Both the position numbers and the translations under genes were made by a program. A stretch of DNA of 64,000 nucleotides, from NCBI RefSeq assembly GCF_000235425.2, contig NZ_KI912267.1, forward strand, positions 893,097 to 957,096, written 5' to 3'. This document shows positions 50,002 to 59,925 of the stretch, piece by piece. This DNA is from Pseudofrankia saprophytica (GTDB lineage Bacteria > Actinomycetota > Actinomycetes > Frankiales > Frankiaceae). Position 1 is the first letter of the stretch. The number at the start of each line of letters is the position of its first letter. The notes under the pieces were generated by a model that was given only the letters and a program-made list of their open reading frames with translations, ran no database searches and had not been told where the DNA came from.

Positions 50002-50469
50002 GTGACGAACCCAAGTGCGACACCACAGTGGGCGCCGCCTCAATCGCCAGGACCGGACACATCGGCGGGAGCCGGATGGGGGGTGCTGGGCAAGCACCGT
50101 AACCCGGTCGCCGTATGGCTAGGCCTTCCCCTGATCACACTGGGGATCTACGGCCTGGTCTGGATCTACAAGACGAACCGTGAGCTGAGCCAGTACGACC
50201 GTCGGATCAACGTCAATCCGGCCATGTCGGTTCTGGCGTGCACATTCGGCGCGATCCTGTTGGTGCCACCGTTCGTCGCGGTATGGCGGCTGTGCACCCG
50301 GACGGCACAGGCGCAGCGCGCGGCGGGCGTGCCCGAGGTGAGCACCGGCCTCGCGTTCCTGCTGTTCCTGCTCGGCTTCGGCCCCTTGTTCCTCCAGCTG
50401 GAGATCAACAAGATCTGGTCCCGGTACCCGGCGGCCGTCGAGGGCCAGCAGGTCCCCCTCGCGGCCTGA
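50002..50469 (+). CDS. DUF4234 family membrane protein
   Basis: This 155-aa membrane protein has a polar N-terminus. The family block NPVAVWLGLPLITLGIYGLVWIYKTNRELSQYD follows, then two more hydrophobic segments (LACTFGAILLVPPFVAVWRL and LAFLLFLLGFGPLFLQLEIN). The GTG start is chosen because GGAGGG lies upstream and the protein then begins at VTNPSATPQ; the frame is open further upstream but low-complexity. The family's role is unknown. Confidence 0.82.
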   Translation: MTNPSATPQWAPPQSPGPDTSAGAGWGVLGKHRNPVAVWLGLPLITLGIYGLVWIYKTNRELSQYDRRINVNPAMSVLACTFGAILLVPPFVAVWRLCTRTAQAQRAAGVPEVSTGLAFLLFLLGFGPLFLQLEINKIWSRYPAAVEGQQVPLAA

Positions 50470-50803
50470 CCCACCGCCGGACCGCTCCGCTCGCGGCTCG
50501 GGCCGGTTTCCGGCCACCATCCCGCATCCCGCCCGCCGGTCCCTGCCCCGTCGGCCGCCTTGTCGTCCCGTCGGTCATTGCCGGGCGATGGCGGTCATGC
50601 TGTTCGGTGTCAGGCGGCGCACGAAGATCCACCGGACCGCGCGAGGCCGGTGAGAACGAATCGACCTTGGGCGCCGACCGAACGCCACCGGGACCCCGAC
50701 CCGCCGGGCGGGTCGGCCCAGAACGGGCATATCGCCGATTGGCATATCACCTTGGGCGAACGAAAGCCATGGGCCGGAGATGCCAGGTGTGCACACGCGG
50801 CGA

Positions 50804-50819
50804 CACCACTTTAGTGGTG
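50804..50819. terminator. short hairpin CACCACT/AGTGGTG
   Basis: Perfect 7-bp arms surround TT (50804-50810, 50813-50819), between convergent genes. It is a possible terminator. Confidence 0.4.
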
Positions 50820-50886
50820 GCGGGCCGCGCCCCCGGCCTGCCGGTGCCTGATGTGGCGCGACCGGCCGAGGGCGCGGACTAGGTCC

Positions 50887-50908
50887 GTCCGCGCCCCGCG
50901 GCGCGGAC
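50887..50908 (-). terminator. hairpin after DUF3052 gene
   Basis: GTCCGCGCC (50887-50895) pairs with GGCGCGGAC (50900-50908) across a 4-nt loop, 18 bp beyond the DUF3052 stop. Confidence 0.5.
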
Positions 50909-50925
50909 CGCCGCGCTGCCGGGAG

Positions 50926-51363
50926 TTACCTGTGCCGGACGCGCTGGGACTTGGGGGCGGCGAGGCGCATGCAAGTCCATTCCTGGGCGACGTTGACCGT
51001 GCTCGTCTGCACAAGGCCGGCAGTCGGCACCGCGTCGAGAACGTCGCTCGGTTCGACGTGGCCGGAGCGTCCGGCCTTCGGTGTCAGCAGCCAGATGATT
51101 CCCTGGTCGGAGAGCTGACGCCGGGCGTCGATGAGCGCGTTGGCAAGATCACCGTCATCGTCCCGCCACCACAGCAGCACGATGTCGACGACGTCGTCGG
51201 AGCCTTCCGGCACAAGCTCGGTCCCACTGGCGGCGACGACAGCCTCCAACAGGTCGCCCGCGATGTCGTCGTCCTCGTTGATGGACTGCACCATGGTTCC
51301 GGCGACGACTCCCAGACGCTCCGCACGTCGCTGACCCTCGGCGTTCGCCGCGGTCGGACTCAC
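50926..51363 (-). CDS. DUF3052 family protein
   Basis: This 145-aa actinobacterial protein reads DLLEAVVAASGTELVPEGSD, DVVDIVLLWWRDDDGDLANA and GIIWLLTPKAGRSGHVEPSD, matching the DUF3052 pattern. No catalytic motif is known. The gene is commonly near aceE in actinobacteria, as here. The start MSPTAANAEGQRR is the only good one. Confidence 0.85.
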   Translation of the reverse strand: MSPTAANAEGQRRAERLGVVAGTMVQSINEDDDIAGDLLEAVVAASGTELVPEGSDDVVDIVLLWWRDDDGDLANALIDARRQLSDQGIIWLLTPKAGRSGHVEPSDVLDAVPTAGLVQTSTVNVAQEWTCMRLAAPKSQRVRHR

Positions 51364-51430
51364 CCTCCGCTACCTCCTGCTCGTATGCCTGACGGGCGAG
51401 CGTAAGCCCGCGCGTCCCGGTCGGACAAAC

Positions 51431-51453
51431 CTCACGGCCCTGCTGGCCGTGAG
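51431..51453 (-). terminator. hairpin CTCACGGCC/GGCCGTGAG
   Basis: Nine-bp arms (51431-51439, 51445-51453) with a 5-nt loop lie between yjbQ-like and DUF3052 genes. It is a likely terminator for the former. Confidence 0.45.
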
Positions 51454-51634
51454 CCCCGCCGTGACCTAAGTCCACCGGACCATGCGGTGACAACGCAAGT
51501 GCCACGCCGCTGGTTGTGGACAACCGGGTGTATGCCGTCCGTTCTATGGCACCTCAACTGGACAAACCCGGCCAAGACGCCGAGCCCTGCCTCGATGTCA
51601 AGACATGGCACCAACGGAGCACCGCGGACCCTCC

Positions 51635-52039
51635 TCAGCCGGAGAGGAAGGAGAAGCGGACGGTCCGATCGGGGTTGTCCACGTTCAGGTCGACCAGAGC
51701 GACCGACTGCCAGGTCCCGAGGGCGAGCCGGCCACCGATCACCGGCACGGTAAGCGACGGCGGGATGAACGCGGGCATGACGTGCGAGCGCCCGTGCCCC
51801 GCGCTGCCGTGCGCGTGCCGCCAGCGGTCGTCCGCGGGCAGCAGGCCGGCGAGGGCGGCGAGCAGGTCCTCGTCGCTGCCTGACCCGAGCTCGAGGATCG
51901 CGACACCCGCCGTGGCGTGCGGCACGAAGACCGACAGCAGCCCGTCCCCGCGGCCGGCGACGAACCGGCCCGCCTCCCCCGTCAGGTCATGGACCCGGTC
52001 GCTACGCCCGGTCCGTACCGAGATCGTGGTCGTATCCAT
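51635..52039 (-). CDS. YjbQ/UPF0047 family protein
   Basis: This protein of about 134 aa belongs to the YjbQ family (secondary thiamine-phosphate synthase activity reported for some members). Family motifs VFVPHATAGVAILE, HAHGSAGHGRSHVMPAFIPP and the C-terminal GTWQSVALVDLNVDNPDRTV are present, with the conserved histidines. The start MDTTTISVRT is preferred; in-frame ATGs upstream add only Arg/Gly-rich residues. Confidence 0.86.
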   Translation of the reverse strand: MDTTTISVRTGRSDRVHDLTGEAGRFVAGRGDGLLSVFVPHATAGVAILELGSGSDEDLLAALAGLLPADDRWRHAHGSAGHGRSHVMPAFIPPSLTVPVIGGRLALGTWQSVALVDLNVDNPDRTVRFSFLSG

Positions 52040-52412
52040 GCCGCGCATCATCGCCGCCCGGCTCGCGCCGGCCCCACCCCGCCCACCGCGCTTCACGCCG
52101 CGCCCACGCCGGCCAGCCAGCCCGCCCGATACCGGGGCGATCCGGGCCGAGGCGGGAGTGTCGGCGGCGTACCGAGCGCCTCGGGACGAGGCCGGTGGGC
52201 GCCGGAGCGTCAGGGCATACGGTGGGGCGCGGCGAGCGTTGATTTTGCTACGCAGTTTCGTTGACGTTCGTCACAGTCGACGCGGCGGAACTCGGCGTTA
52301 ACCGGGGTGTGCGTGACGTCCCTGCCGGGACGGAGCACCATGACGTCAGCATGTCCGCCCAGGCACGACCTGCCTGGGATGGCCATCACCCGAGGGCTAG
52401 GAGCAGAGGAAA
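52040..52412. promoter_or_regulatory. aceE upstream region with leader hairpin
   Basis: This region between divergent yjbQ-like and aceE contains the palindrome TGACGTCA (52341-52348). The hairpin CCCAGGCA/TGCCTGGG (52358-52365, 52371-52378) lies 34 bp before the aceE start codon. These may control aceE; the regulator is unknown. Confidence 0.4.
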
Positions 52413-55214
52413 GTGGCACAGGACAGTAATCGGAAGTTCTCGGTCATCACCGACGGACTACCAAGCCAGCTGCCCGACGTCGACCCGTCGGAAACCAGCG
52501 AATGGCTCGAGTCCCTCGACGCCGTCATCGCCGAGCAGGGACGGGGACGCGCCCGTTTCCTCATGCTCAAACTCCTCGAACGAGCCCGCGCCAACGCGGT
52601 GGGCGTACCGTCCCTGACCAGCACGGACTTCATCAACACGATCTCCCCGGAGCAGGAGCCCTGGTTCCCCGGCGACGAGCACGTGGAACGGCGCATCCGG
52701 GCATACATCCGGTGGAACGCCGCCATCATGGTGAGCCGCGCCAACCGTCCCGAGTACAACGTGGGCGGACATATCGCCACCTACGCGTCGAGCGCGAGCC
52801 TGTACGAGGTCGGGTTCAACCATTTCTTCAGTGGCAAGGATCATCTGACCAGCTCGCCCGGCAGCTCCTCCGGCGACCAGATCTTCATTCAGGGCCATGC
52901 CTCCCCCGGTATCTACGCGCGCGCGTTCCTCGAGGGCCGGCTCAGCGAGACACAACTGGACGCCTTCCGGCGCGAGGGCGTTCCCGGCGGTCTTTCCTCA
53001 TACCCGCATCCGCGGCTCATGCCCAACTTCTGGGAGTTCCCGACCGTCTCGATGGGCCTCGGCCCGATCGACGCGATCTACCAGGCTCGTTTCAACCGCT
53101 ATCTGCTGAACCGCGAGATCAAGGACACGTCGGGCAGCCGGGTGTGGGCGTTCCTGGGCGACGGCGAGATGGACGAGCCGGAGTCGATCGGCGCGCTCGG
53201 CGTCGCCGCCCGTGAGGAGCTCGACAACCTGATCTTCGTGGTGAACTGCAACCTGCAGCGCCTCGACGGGCCGGTCCGCGGCAACGGCAAGATCATGCAG
53301 GAGCTGGAGGCGCTGTTCCGCGGCGCCGGCTGGAACGTCATCAAGGTGGTCTGGGGCCGGGACTGGGACCCACTGCTGGCCAAGGACACCGACGGCGCGC
53401 TCGTGAACAGGATGAACACGACGCCGGACGGCCAGTTCCAGACGTACTCGACCTCGCCCGGCTCCTACATCCGTGAGCACTTCTTCGGCTCGGACGCGCG
53501 ACTTCGCCGAATGGTCGCGGATCTTTCCGACGACGACCTGCGCAAGCTCTCCCGCGGTGGCCACGACTACCGCAAGCTCTACGCCGCCTACAAGGCCGCC
53601 ACGGAGCACGCGGGCCAGCCGACGGTCATCCTCGCGCACACCATCAAGGGCTGGACGCTGGGCAAGGACTTCGAGGGCCGCAACGCGACCCACCAGATGA
53701 AGAAGCTCACCAAGTCGGAGCTCAAGGAACTGCGTGACCGGCTCTACCTGGAGATCCCGGACTCGGCCCTGGAGGCGGACCTGCCGCCGTACTACCACCC
53801 GGGCCCGGACTCCGAGGAGATCCAGTACATGAAGGAGCGCCGGTCCGCGCTCGGTGGCTCGGTGCCACGCCGGGTGGTGCGCGCCAGGCCGCTGCCGCAG
53901 CCGCCGGCGTCGATGTTCGACATTCTGCGCAAGGGTTCGGGCAAGCAGCCGGTGGCGACGACGATGGCGTTCGTCCGGCTGCTGAAGGACCTCATGAAGA
54001 GCAAGGAACTGGGCGCCCGGTTCGTGCCCGTCATCCCGGACGAGGCCCGCACGTTCGGGATGGACGCGATGTTCCCGACGGCGAAGATCTACTCGCCGCA
54101 TGGCCAGAAGTACGAGTCCGTGGACCGGGACCTGCTGCTGTCCTACCAGGAGTCCGAGTCCGGCCAGATGCTGCACGAGGGCATCAGCGAGGCCGGCTCG
54201 ATGGGCTCGGTGATCGCCGCCGGTACGGCCTACGCGACGCACGCGCAGCACATGATCCCGGTCTACGTCTTCTACTCGATGTTCGGCTTCCAGCGGACCG
54301 GCGACCAGATGTGGGCGTTCGGCGACCAGCTCGGCCGCGGCTTCCTGCTCGGCGCCACCGCCGGGCGCACGACGCTCAACGGTGAGGGCCTGCAGCACCA
54401 GGACGGCCACTCGCTGCTGCTCGCGTCGACGAACCCGGCCTGCGTCGCCTACGACCCGGCGTTCGGCTTCGAGATCGCGCACATCACCCGGGACGCGCTG
54501 GACCGGATGTACGGCGAGCGCGACGAGAACGTCTTCTACTACCTGTCGGTCTACAACGAGCCGTACCCGCAGCCAGCCGAGCCGGCCGGGCTCGACCCGG
54601 CGCAGGTGATCGCGGGCATGTACCGGTTCCGGGCCGCCGAGGAGCTCCCGTCCCCAGCCGCCCCTGGCGGCGACGGGGCGGCGGCGCCGCGGGCGCAGCT
54701 GCTCGCCAGCGGCGTGGCGATGCGTTGGGCGCTGACCGCCCAGGAGATGCTCGCCGCCGACTTCGGCGTGGCCGCCGACGTGTGGTCGGTGACCTCGTGG
54801 AACGAGCTGCGCCGGGACGCGCTGCAGTCGGAGCGCGCGAACCTGCTCAACCCGGAGCAGCCGGAGAGTGTGCCCTTCGTCACCCGGATGCTGGCGGGCA
54901 CGCCCGGACCCGCGGTCGCGGTGAGCGACTGGATGCGGGCGGTGCCGGACCAGATCGCCCGGTGGGTGCCCCAGCCCTACACCTCGCTGGGTACGGACGG
55001 CTTCGGCCGTTCGGACACCCGCGCGGCGCTGCGCCGGCACTTCAACGTCGACGCCGAGTCGATCGTGGTGGCGACGCTCGAGTCGCTGGTGCGCACCGGT
55101 GAGATCAAGGCGAGCGTGGTCGAGGAGGCGATCGCCCGCTACGACCTGCGCGGCGCCGCCGCCGTCGCCGGCACCCCCGCCGGCGAGGCCGACGAGCGCC
55201 CCATCTCCGGCTGA
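52413..55214 (+). CDS. aceE: pyruvate dehydrogenase E1, homodimeric
   Basis: This 933-aa homodimeric E1 decarboxylates pyruvate with thiamine diphosphate and passes the acetyl group to lipoyl E2. The TPP/Mg motif is [19 protein letters not shown] ... [14 protein letters not shown] (about 245-295). The N-terminal [40 protein letters not shown] and the central [10 protein letters not shown] regions match the AceE family along its whole length. GTG start with GAGGAAA upstream. Actinobacteria carry aceE apart from E2, as here. Length is normal (about 900 aa). Confidence 0.97.
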   Translation: MAQDSNRKFSVITDGLPSQLPDVDPSETSEWLESLDAVIAEQGRGRARFLMLKLLERARANAVGVPSLTSTDFINTISPEQEPWFPGDEHVERRIRAYIRWNAAIMVSRANRPEYNVGGHIATYASSASLYEVGFNHFFSGKDHLTSSPGSSSGDQIFIQGHASPGIYARAFLEGRLSETQLDAFRREGVPGGLSSYPHPRLMPNFWEFPTVSMGLGPIDAIYQARFNRYLLNREIKDTSGSRVWAFLGDGEMDEPESIGALGVAAREELDNLIFVVNCNLQRLDGPVRGNGKIMQELEALFRGAGWNVIKVVWGRDWDPLLAKDTDGALVNRMNTTPDGQFQTYSTSPGSYIREHFFGSDARLRRMVADLSDDDLRKLSRGGHDYRKLYAAYKAATEHAGQPTVILAHTIKGWTLGKDFEGRNATHQMKKLTKSELKELRDRLYLEIPDSALEADLPPYYHPGPDSEEIQYMKERRSALGGSVPRRVVRARPLPQPPASMFDILRKGSGKQPVATTMAFVRLLKDLMKSKELGARFVPVIPDEARTFGMDAMFPTAKIYSPHGQKYESVDRDLLLSYQESESGQMLHEGISEAGSMGSVIAAGTAYATHAQHMIPVYVFYSMFGFQRTGDQMWAFGDQLGRGFLLGATAGRTTLNGEGLQHQDGHSLLLASTNPACVAYDPAFGFEIAHITRDALDRMYGERDENVFYYLSVYNEPYPQPAEPAGLDPAQVIAGMYRFRAAEELPSPAAPGGDGAAAPRAQLLASGVAMRWALTAQEMLAADFGVAADVWSVTSWNELRRDALQSERANLLNPEQPESVPFVTRMLAGTPGPAVAVSDWMRAVPDQIARWVPQPYTSLGTDGFGRSDTRAALRRHFNVDAESIVVATLESLVRTGEIKASVVEEAIARYDLRGAAAVAGTPAGEADERPISG

Positions 55215-55235
55215 CGTCGGGCCCGGAACACGCGG

Positions 55236-55275
55236 CCCGGTCCGGCTGGTGGCGATGGCTCCCAGCCGGACCGGG
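55236..55275 (+). terminator. aceE terminator hairpin
   Basis: CCCGGTCCGGCTGG (55236-55249) pairs with CCAGCCGGACCGGG (55262-55275), 14 perfect pairs with a 12-nt loop, 22 bp beyond the aceE stop. Confidence 0.7.
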
Positions 55276-55323
55276 TCTGCCCGGACCGTGTTGGCCGGGG
55301 GCGCCGGCCAACCCGGGCGCCCC

Positions 55324-55363
55324 GAGCGGCCTGAGCGGCCTGAGCGGCCTGAGCGGCCTGAGC
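55324..55363. repeat. 9-bp tandem repeat
   Basis: GAGCGGCCT is repeated four times in perfect tandem and followed by GAGC. It lies in non-coding DNA after aceE. Confidence 0.8.
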
Positions 55364-55966
55364 CAGTCCACGCCCCCGCGGGCGACACTCGGTGATGGGC
55401 CGGCGAGGCGCCCGCCGGTCCGCGGTGGCCAGGACGGCATAGATCGTCACCACGATCGGAAGGCCTGCCCACGAAGGGTCCCCGGGCATATGCCGACAGC
55501 ATTCATAACCAGTGCCACTGGTCGACTCCCACCGAGCCGCGTCGGCATTGGCTACTATGAGTATCCGTCGGGCAGTGGGACGCCCTAGTTCATCCGCTCC
55601 GATAGGCCTGGATGATCCCGAGACGGGACAGTCCGCCTGTTTGGGTGCGATGGCACCGACGCGGCACTACGCTGACGAGGCTGACGCTCAGTGTTCACTG
55701 GCGGTCCAGCCCCTGGTTGCACTGGGAGAGAGACAGCCCAGTGCCGCCTGGGGAAGGACGTCCGGCGCTCACTGGCGGCGGCAGGGCGTCAGCGGCGCGG
55801 CCCGGCCGGCCACCAACCGGCAGGCACGGCCGCGTCCGCGCCGCGCCGTCGGTGCGTGCCCACGCGCCCGTCGGCGGGCTGTACGCATCCGCGGCGAAAG
55901 TGCTCGACGTGGAAGCGCCAATGGCGAGGAGGACACGTGAAGGCTGGCGTGACGAATGCCCCCCCG

Positions 55967-55992
55967 TTGATTTTTGCCGACGCAAAGATCAA
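55967..55992. promoter_or_regulatory. AT-rich inverted repeat
   Basis: TTGATTTTTGC (55967-55977) faces GCAAAGATCAA (55982-55992), 10 of 11 pairs with a 4-nt spacer. It is unusually AT-rich for this genome and lies 109 bp before the 56101 gene, so an operator or RNA hairpin is possible. Confidence 0.4.
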
Positions 55993-56100
55993 CAGGGAAA
56001 CCGCACTCTGGGTTGGCCAGGAGCACCACTGTGACCTGGGCCGCAGGGTAGCGGGCGGGGCCGCGCCAGGCGCCGCCCATCCGGCCACCGGAGCGGCCAC

Positions 56101-56946
56101 ATGATCCTTCGCGCCCGCCGTATCGAACGGCTCGAGGAACACCCGAACCTGCGTGGCATCCTGGGCATCCTCGCCCAGCTGGTCCACACCTCCGACGGCG
56201 AGCTGGCCCAGCTCGCCGCCGAGTGGCGCAACTCGCCGGCACTCGCCGTCGCCAGGGACCGGGCTCTCTCGCCCGAGTCGCCTCTGGTCGTCGAGGTACT
56301 GGCCGCGTTCGACGCCCTGTCGGCCATCTACGCCGACGACCTGTCCGGCGCCGAGTACGTCACGATCGAGCCGTCCGTCACCGCGACCGCGCTGCGGTCG
56401 ATGCGCGACGCGCTCGCCGCCGCCTACGCCCGGCCGATCCTGTCGCGCTCGGAGTACGCCGGCCTGATGCGTCCATGGCGCACGGTGTACCCCCGGGTCC
56501 GCTCGCACGAACCCGATCTCGGCCCATCCGCCGCGGACGTCAAACGCGTGCTGGCCGCGCTGCCGAGGCTCGCCGTGCGCTGCCACGACCCGCGCAGCTC
56601 GGAGGTCTTCGAGGGCCTGCTGGTGACCGCGCTGACCCGCGACGAGTCCGACCACCAGGAGGCGATGGACGCCGCCTTCGGCACCGCCGTGCTCACCGGC
56701 AGGCGCCGGGTGTGGACGTTGGTCCGCCGCAGCGCGGCCGAGGGCTTCTGGCGTCCTTGTCAGGACTGCCGCGGCGGCGGCGCGCTGCTGACCCAGGACC
56801 CGTCGTCGGAGGCCCGCGTCATGGAGCTCTGCGCGGACCTGGCCTGTGCGCTGCTGGTCGAGGACCTCCTCGACCCGGTGCTGTGCGCCCGCCTGACGAC
56901 CCCGCTCACCGCCCTCATCCCGCTGCAGGACCACTCGGTCCACTGA
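56101..56946 (+). CDS. helical protein of unknown function
   Basis: This 281-aa, mostly helical protein reads LRGILGILAQLVHTSDGELA, VEVLAAFDALSAIYADDLSG and VKRVLAALPRLAVRCHDPRS. A CQDCRGGG segment near residue 220 resembles half of a DnaJ-type zinc site. No signal peptide or membrane segment is seen. I do not recognise a family. The codon pattern is normal for the genome and the frame is intact, so it is probably a real gene. Confidence 0.68.
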   Translation: MILRARRIERLEEHPNLRGILGILAQLVHTSDGELAQLAAEWRNSPALAVARDRALSPESPLVVEVLAAFDALSAIYADDLSGAEYVTIEPSVTATALRSMRDALAAAYARPILSRSEYAGLMRPWRTVYPRVRSHEPDLGPSAADVKRVLAALPRLAVRCHDPRSSEVFEGLLVTALTRDESDHQEAMDAAFGTAVLTGRRRVWTLVRRSAAEGFWRPCQDCRGGGALLTQDPSSEARVMELCADLACALLVEDLLDPVLCARLTTPLTALIPLQDHSVH

Positions 56947-57024
56947 CCGGCACTCGGGGTCCACTAACCGGCCGTCGCGAGCGCGGACGGCGTTCTGGGG
57001 GCCGCCGACCCGTCGCCAGGCAGC

Positions 57025-58797
57025 TCAGTTCGGGCGGTAGACGATCAGACGGGCACCGTTGGGCGTGATGGTGATGCTTCGCACACCATCCGTGACCTCG
57101 CCGTCGCGGGCGAACGGGAGCGTCCTGACCGGCTCGGCCGAATCCGTGCCCCGGCGCGCCGCCCGGCCCCGCCTGCCCGCCGACGCGGCGGCTCCGACGG
57201 CGGAGACCTGGATGCGCGTGACCGTCCGCTTCTCGTAGACCCGGCTGCGCCGCAGCTGGCCGGTGAGCACGGCGACGACGAGCCGCGACCTGGCGAACGG
57301 GCTGACGCCGTCGACGAGGCGCAGGTCCAGCAGGGCCTCATCGAGCCGGGACCGGTACGTCGGGGCGAAGCCGGACGGGCGGTAGTTCCCGTTTCCGGCG
57401 AAGAGCAGCCACAACCGGCGCCGCTGCAGGCCGCTCGGCGCCGAGGCGCCGACCGGCCAGCCCACGCCCGTGGGGCCGTACCTCGCGCCGCGGCGGGTGG
57501 CCCGCGGGCGCGGCGGGCCCGAGGCGTCGAAGGCGGTCATGTCCACCTCGATCGGCGGGTCGTTGCGCAGCACCCAGGCCAGCGCCACGACCATCGAGGG
57601 CCACTTCCCGAACCGCTTCTCGAGCCGTTCCCTGATCGCGACCATGTGGGCGTAGCCACCCAGGCTGGCGGTGTTGAGGAACACCCCGTCGAACCGCTCG
57701 CCGTCGGGGTCGATCCCCTCGAGACGCCCGACGTCGACAGCGACGGCGGCGCCCTCGCGGACCGCGCGGGCCGTCTCGGCGATGCCGGTCGAGAGGCCCA
57801 GGTCCGCGGCGAAGTGGTTCAGGGTGCCGACCGGGAACAGGGCGAGCGGCAGACCGTGCGCGAGCGCCTTGGCGGCGGCCGCGCTGACCGTGCCGTCACC
57901 GCCGGCGACGCCGAGCACCCGGCTGGAGCCGGCCGCCTCCTCGAGCGCCTCCTCGAGGTCGTCATGCGGCCCCACCTCGACGACCTTGGCGAGCGGTAGC
58001 TCAGCCCTTAACTGCCCAGCGACGTCCGGACCCTGGCCGAACCAGGCGCCCGAGCCGGACCTGGCGTTGACGACCACCGTCAGGCCGTCGCCGTCCGGCA
58101 GGGCCGGCACCGAGGCCGACGCCGGCCGGGCCCTGGCGGGCGTCCAGGACCGCCGGGGCATCACCTTCGTCGTCGCGACCGCGCAGGCCGCGCCGAGCGC
58201 GGCGCCGACGACGACGTCGCTCGGGTAGTGCACCCCGATGTAGACCCGGGAGAACGCGACGAGACCCGCGAGCGCGCCCACGGGGGCGGCGGCGCCCGGC
58301 GCGTCCAGCGCCACGGCGGTCGCGAAGGCGGCCGCGGACGCGGAGTGCCCGGACGGGAACGAGAACGACAGGTGCTCGCGGCGCGGCCGGCGGACGAGCG
58401 GGACAGCGTGGTTGACGGGCCGACCCCGCCGGAAGACCATCTTTGCGGGGCCGTTGGTGACGGCGCTCGCGAGCCCGAGCGCGAGCAGGCCGCGCCCGGC
58501 CGCCCTGCGCCGCCGGCCTCGGGTCAATCCGAGGGCGCCGGCGACACCCCACCACAGCAGGCCGTGGTTGGCCGCGTGCGACAACCGCGGGAGCAGGGGG
58601 TCGGCGATCGGGCGAGTACCGGCGAGGGCCCCGAACAGCGCCCGGTCGGCGGCGCCGACCCGCGACGCCACGCCGCGCACGGCACGTCTCTTCTGGGAGG
58701 CGGACACCGTGATCCTGGGGGCGGCCTCCGTCACCGCGGCGCGCGCGGCGTCACCCGCACGACCGACCGGTCGCCGCGCCCATCGACTCTCCGCCAC
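57025..58797 (-). CDS. PAP2 phosphatase fused to diacylglycerol kinase
   Basis: This 590-aa two-domain lipid enzyme has an N-terminal PAP2 phosphatase within membrane helices: KMVFRRGRP (K-x6-RP), SFPSGHS and SRVYIGVHYPSD carry the catalytic histidines. From about residue 235 a diacylglycerol/sphingosine kinase domain follows, with LTVVVNARSGSG, VLGVAGGDGTVSAAA and FPVGTLNHFAADLGL. Fusion of opposing phosphatase and kinase activities suggests phosphatidate or polyprenyl-lipid recycling. The C-terminal beta domain is complete (FDGVFLNTASLGGYA, LLFAGNGNYRPSG). Confidence 0.9.
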   Translation of the reverse strand: MAESRWARRPVGRAGDAARAAVTEAAPRITVSASQKRRAVRGVASRVGAADRALFGALAGTRPIADPLLPRLSHAANHGLLWWGVAGALGLTRGRRRRAAGRGLLALGLASAVTNGPAKMVFRRGRPVNHAVPLVRRPRREHLSFSFPSGHSASAAAFATAVALDAPGAAAPVGALAGLVAFSRVYIGVHYPSDVVVGAALGAACAVATTKVMPRRSWTPARARPASASVPALPDGDGLTVVVNARSGSGAWFGQGPDVAGQLRAELPLAKVVEVGPHDDLEEALEEAAGSSRVLGVAGGDGTVSAAAAKALAHGLPLALFPVGTLNHFAADLGLSTGIAETARAVREGAAVAVDVGRLEGIDPDGERFDGVFLNTASLGGYAHMVAIRERLEKRFGKWPSMVVALAWVLRNDPPIEVDMTAFDASGPPRPRATRRGARYGPTGVGWPVGASAPSGLQRRRLWLLFAGNGNYRPSGFAPTYRSRLDEALLDLRLVDGVSPFARSRLVVAVLTGQLRRSRVYEKRTVTRIQVSAVGAAASAGRRGRAARRGTDSAEPVRTLPFARDGEVTDGVRSITITPNGARLIVYRPN

Positions 58798-58975
58798 GTC
58801 CGCAGGCTAACCGGGTAGGTCCGCGGCCATCTAGCCCAGGGCACGTTCTACTCAGATGTGGGTTCGACGGAGATCGTGAATGGGGCGTCACCGCGCCGGG
58901 GCATCCGCCCGCCAGCTCGCTCACGACGCCGCGCCAAGGCCGTCATGGCGGCGCGGCGGAGCGGGTCACCGCGGA

Positions 58976-59281
58976 TCAGACTCCGGCGGGGATGCCGGCG
59001 CGGCGCGCGGCCACCGGACGGGGAACGCGTGGCGGGCCGTACCTCGCCGGGCCGCGGCGGGGTTCCACCGTGCGCCCGGTGGGAAGGATCTCGCCGGTGT
59101 CCTCGAACATGATCACCCCGTTACAGAGCAGGCTCCAGCCCTGGTCGGGATGAGTACGCACCACCCGGGCCGCGTCCCGGTCGGCGGCATCCGCGGTCGG
59201 ACAGACCGGCTGATGCTGACAACAGCGGCTCGCGTGAACGGTGTCACTATGGGCGCCGCTCGCGGCGCCGTCGCTCGGCAT
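58976..59281 (-). CDS. DUF5999-like small protein
   Basis: The core CCQHQPVCPTADAADRDAA, HPDQGWSLLCNGVIMFEDTG and EILPTGRTVEP matches small actinobacterial proteins I know as DUF5999, with conserved Cys/His that could bind metal. Known members start just before CQHQP. Here the nearest in-frame start is ATG at 59281, 20 codons earlier, and the frame stays open to a GTG at 59380 through a run of seven T. The C-terminal 35 residues are Arg/Pro-rich. The start is uncertain. Confidence 0.65.
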   Translation of the reverse strand: MPSDGAASGAHSDTVHASRCCQHQPVCPTADAADRDAARVVRTHPDQGWSLLCNGVIMFEDTGEILPTGRTVEPRRGPARYGPPRVPRPVAARRAGIPAGV

Positions 59282-59925
59282 GGGGGCGGAGCCATGGGCA
59301 GAGGCTGGGTCGGCGGTGTCGTCAGACCCGTCGGCACCTGCCCACGCCGCCCGCTTAAAAAAACTCACCTGCACGGGCACCAGACGTTACGCCTACCGGT
59401 TACAGCCGTCACAACGACCTGCTGGCTACCGTCCCGGCGTGTTTTCATAGCAGGTTGCAAATCTGCCCAAACCAGGACCCGCCTCGATCGCGGAGGGTAT
59501 CCGAACAGGCTCGACACCCCGCAAAATTGCCACCGAGAGTAGCCAACGCGGGGACCACATCGCCACGAACCGGCGACCTTCCCCACCTTCCCCCGCAAAG
59601 CCTCCATACCAGACGCGCGGCGTCGCCAACCGGACACCCAGCACGAGCCCACTGGCAGCCCTTCTGGATCTTCCGACGACGAGCTGGCGGGCCGCGAAGG
59701 GTCCGGCGGCCGACGCGTGGACCCGCGATGGGCGGGACGCCGGTCCCGGACGCGGCGCGCGCAAACGGTAGGTTACTGACCTGCCGCCCTGCGAGACCTT
59801 CGGGTGCCCGGCGAGAATGAGACGCCGGCCGAGGTGGGGCGCGCCACGGGCGGATGCCCTCGACATGCGGCGCGCCGCCGCGATCGTCGGTCTGGGGAGC
59901 TTCGTCCTCGACAGGGAGAGGGACG
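59282..59925. other. intergenic region, no gene seen
   Basis: These 644 bp lie between the DUF5999-like gene and the GT2 gene. They contain an A7 run (59357-59363) and otherwise no clear repeat, hairpin or coding frame. Part is likely the shared promoter region of the two divergent genes. Confidence 0.45.

Larger units (their letters stand above)
50470..50925. other. convergent intergenic region with hairpins
   Basis: These 456 bp lie between convergent genes. They hold two hairpins (50804-50819 and 50887-50908) and a direct repeat of GGCATATC (near 50727 and 50741). No gene is seen. Confidence 0.5.
55215..56100. other. long non-coding gap after aceE
   Basis: These 886 bp contain the aceE terminator, the 9-bp tandem repeat 55324-55363 and an inverted repeat at 55967-55992. 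Open frames are arginine/proline-rich and look spurious. No gene or RNA is recognised. Confidence 0.5.

Noticed and set aside
55324-55363. CRISPR or VNTR of note
   Set aside because: Units are 9 bp with no spacers; a plain tandem repeat, listed only as such.
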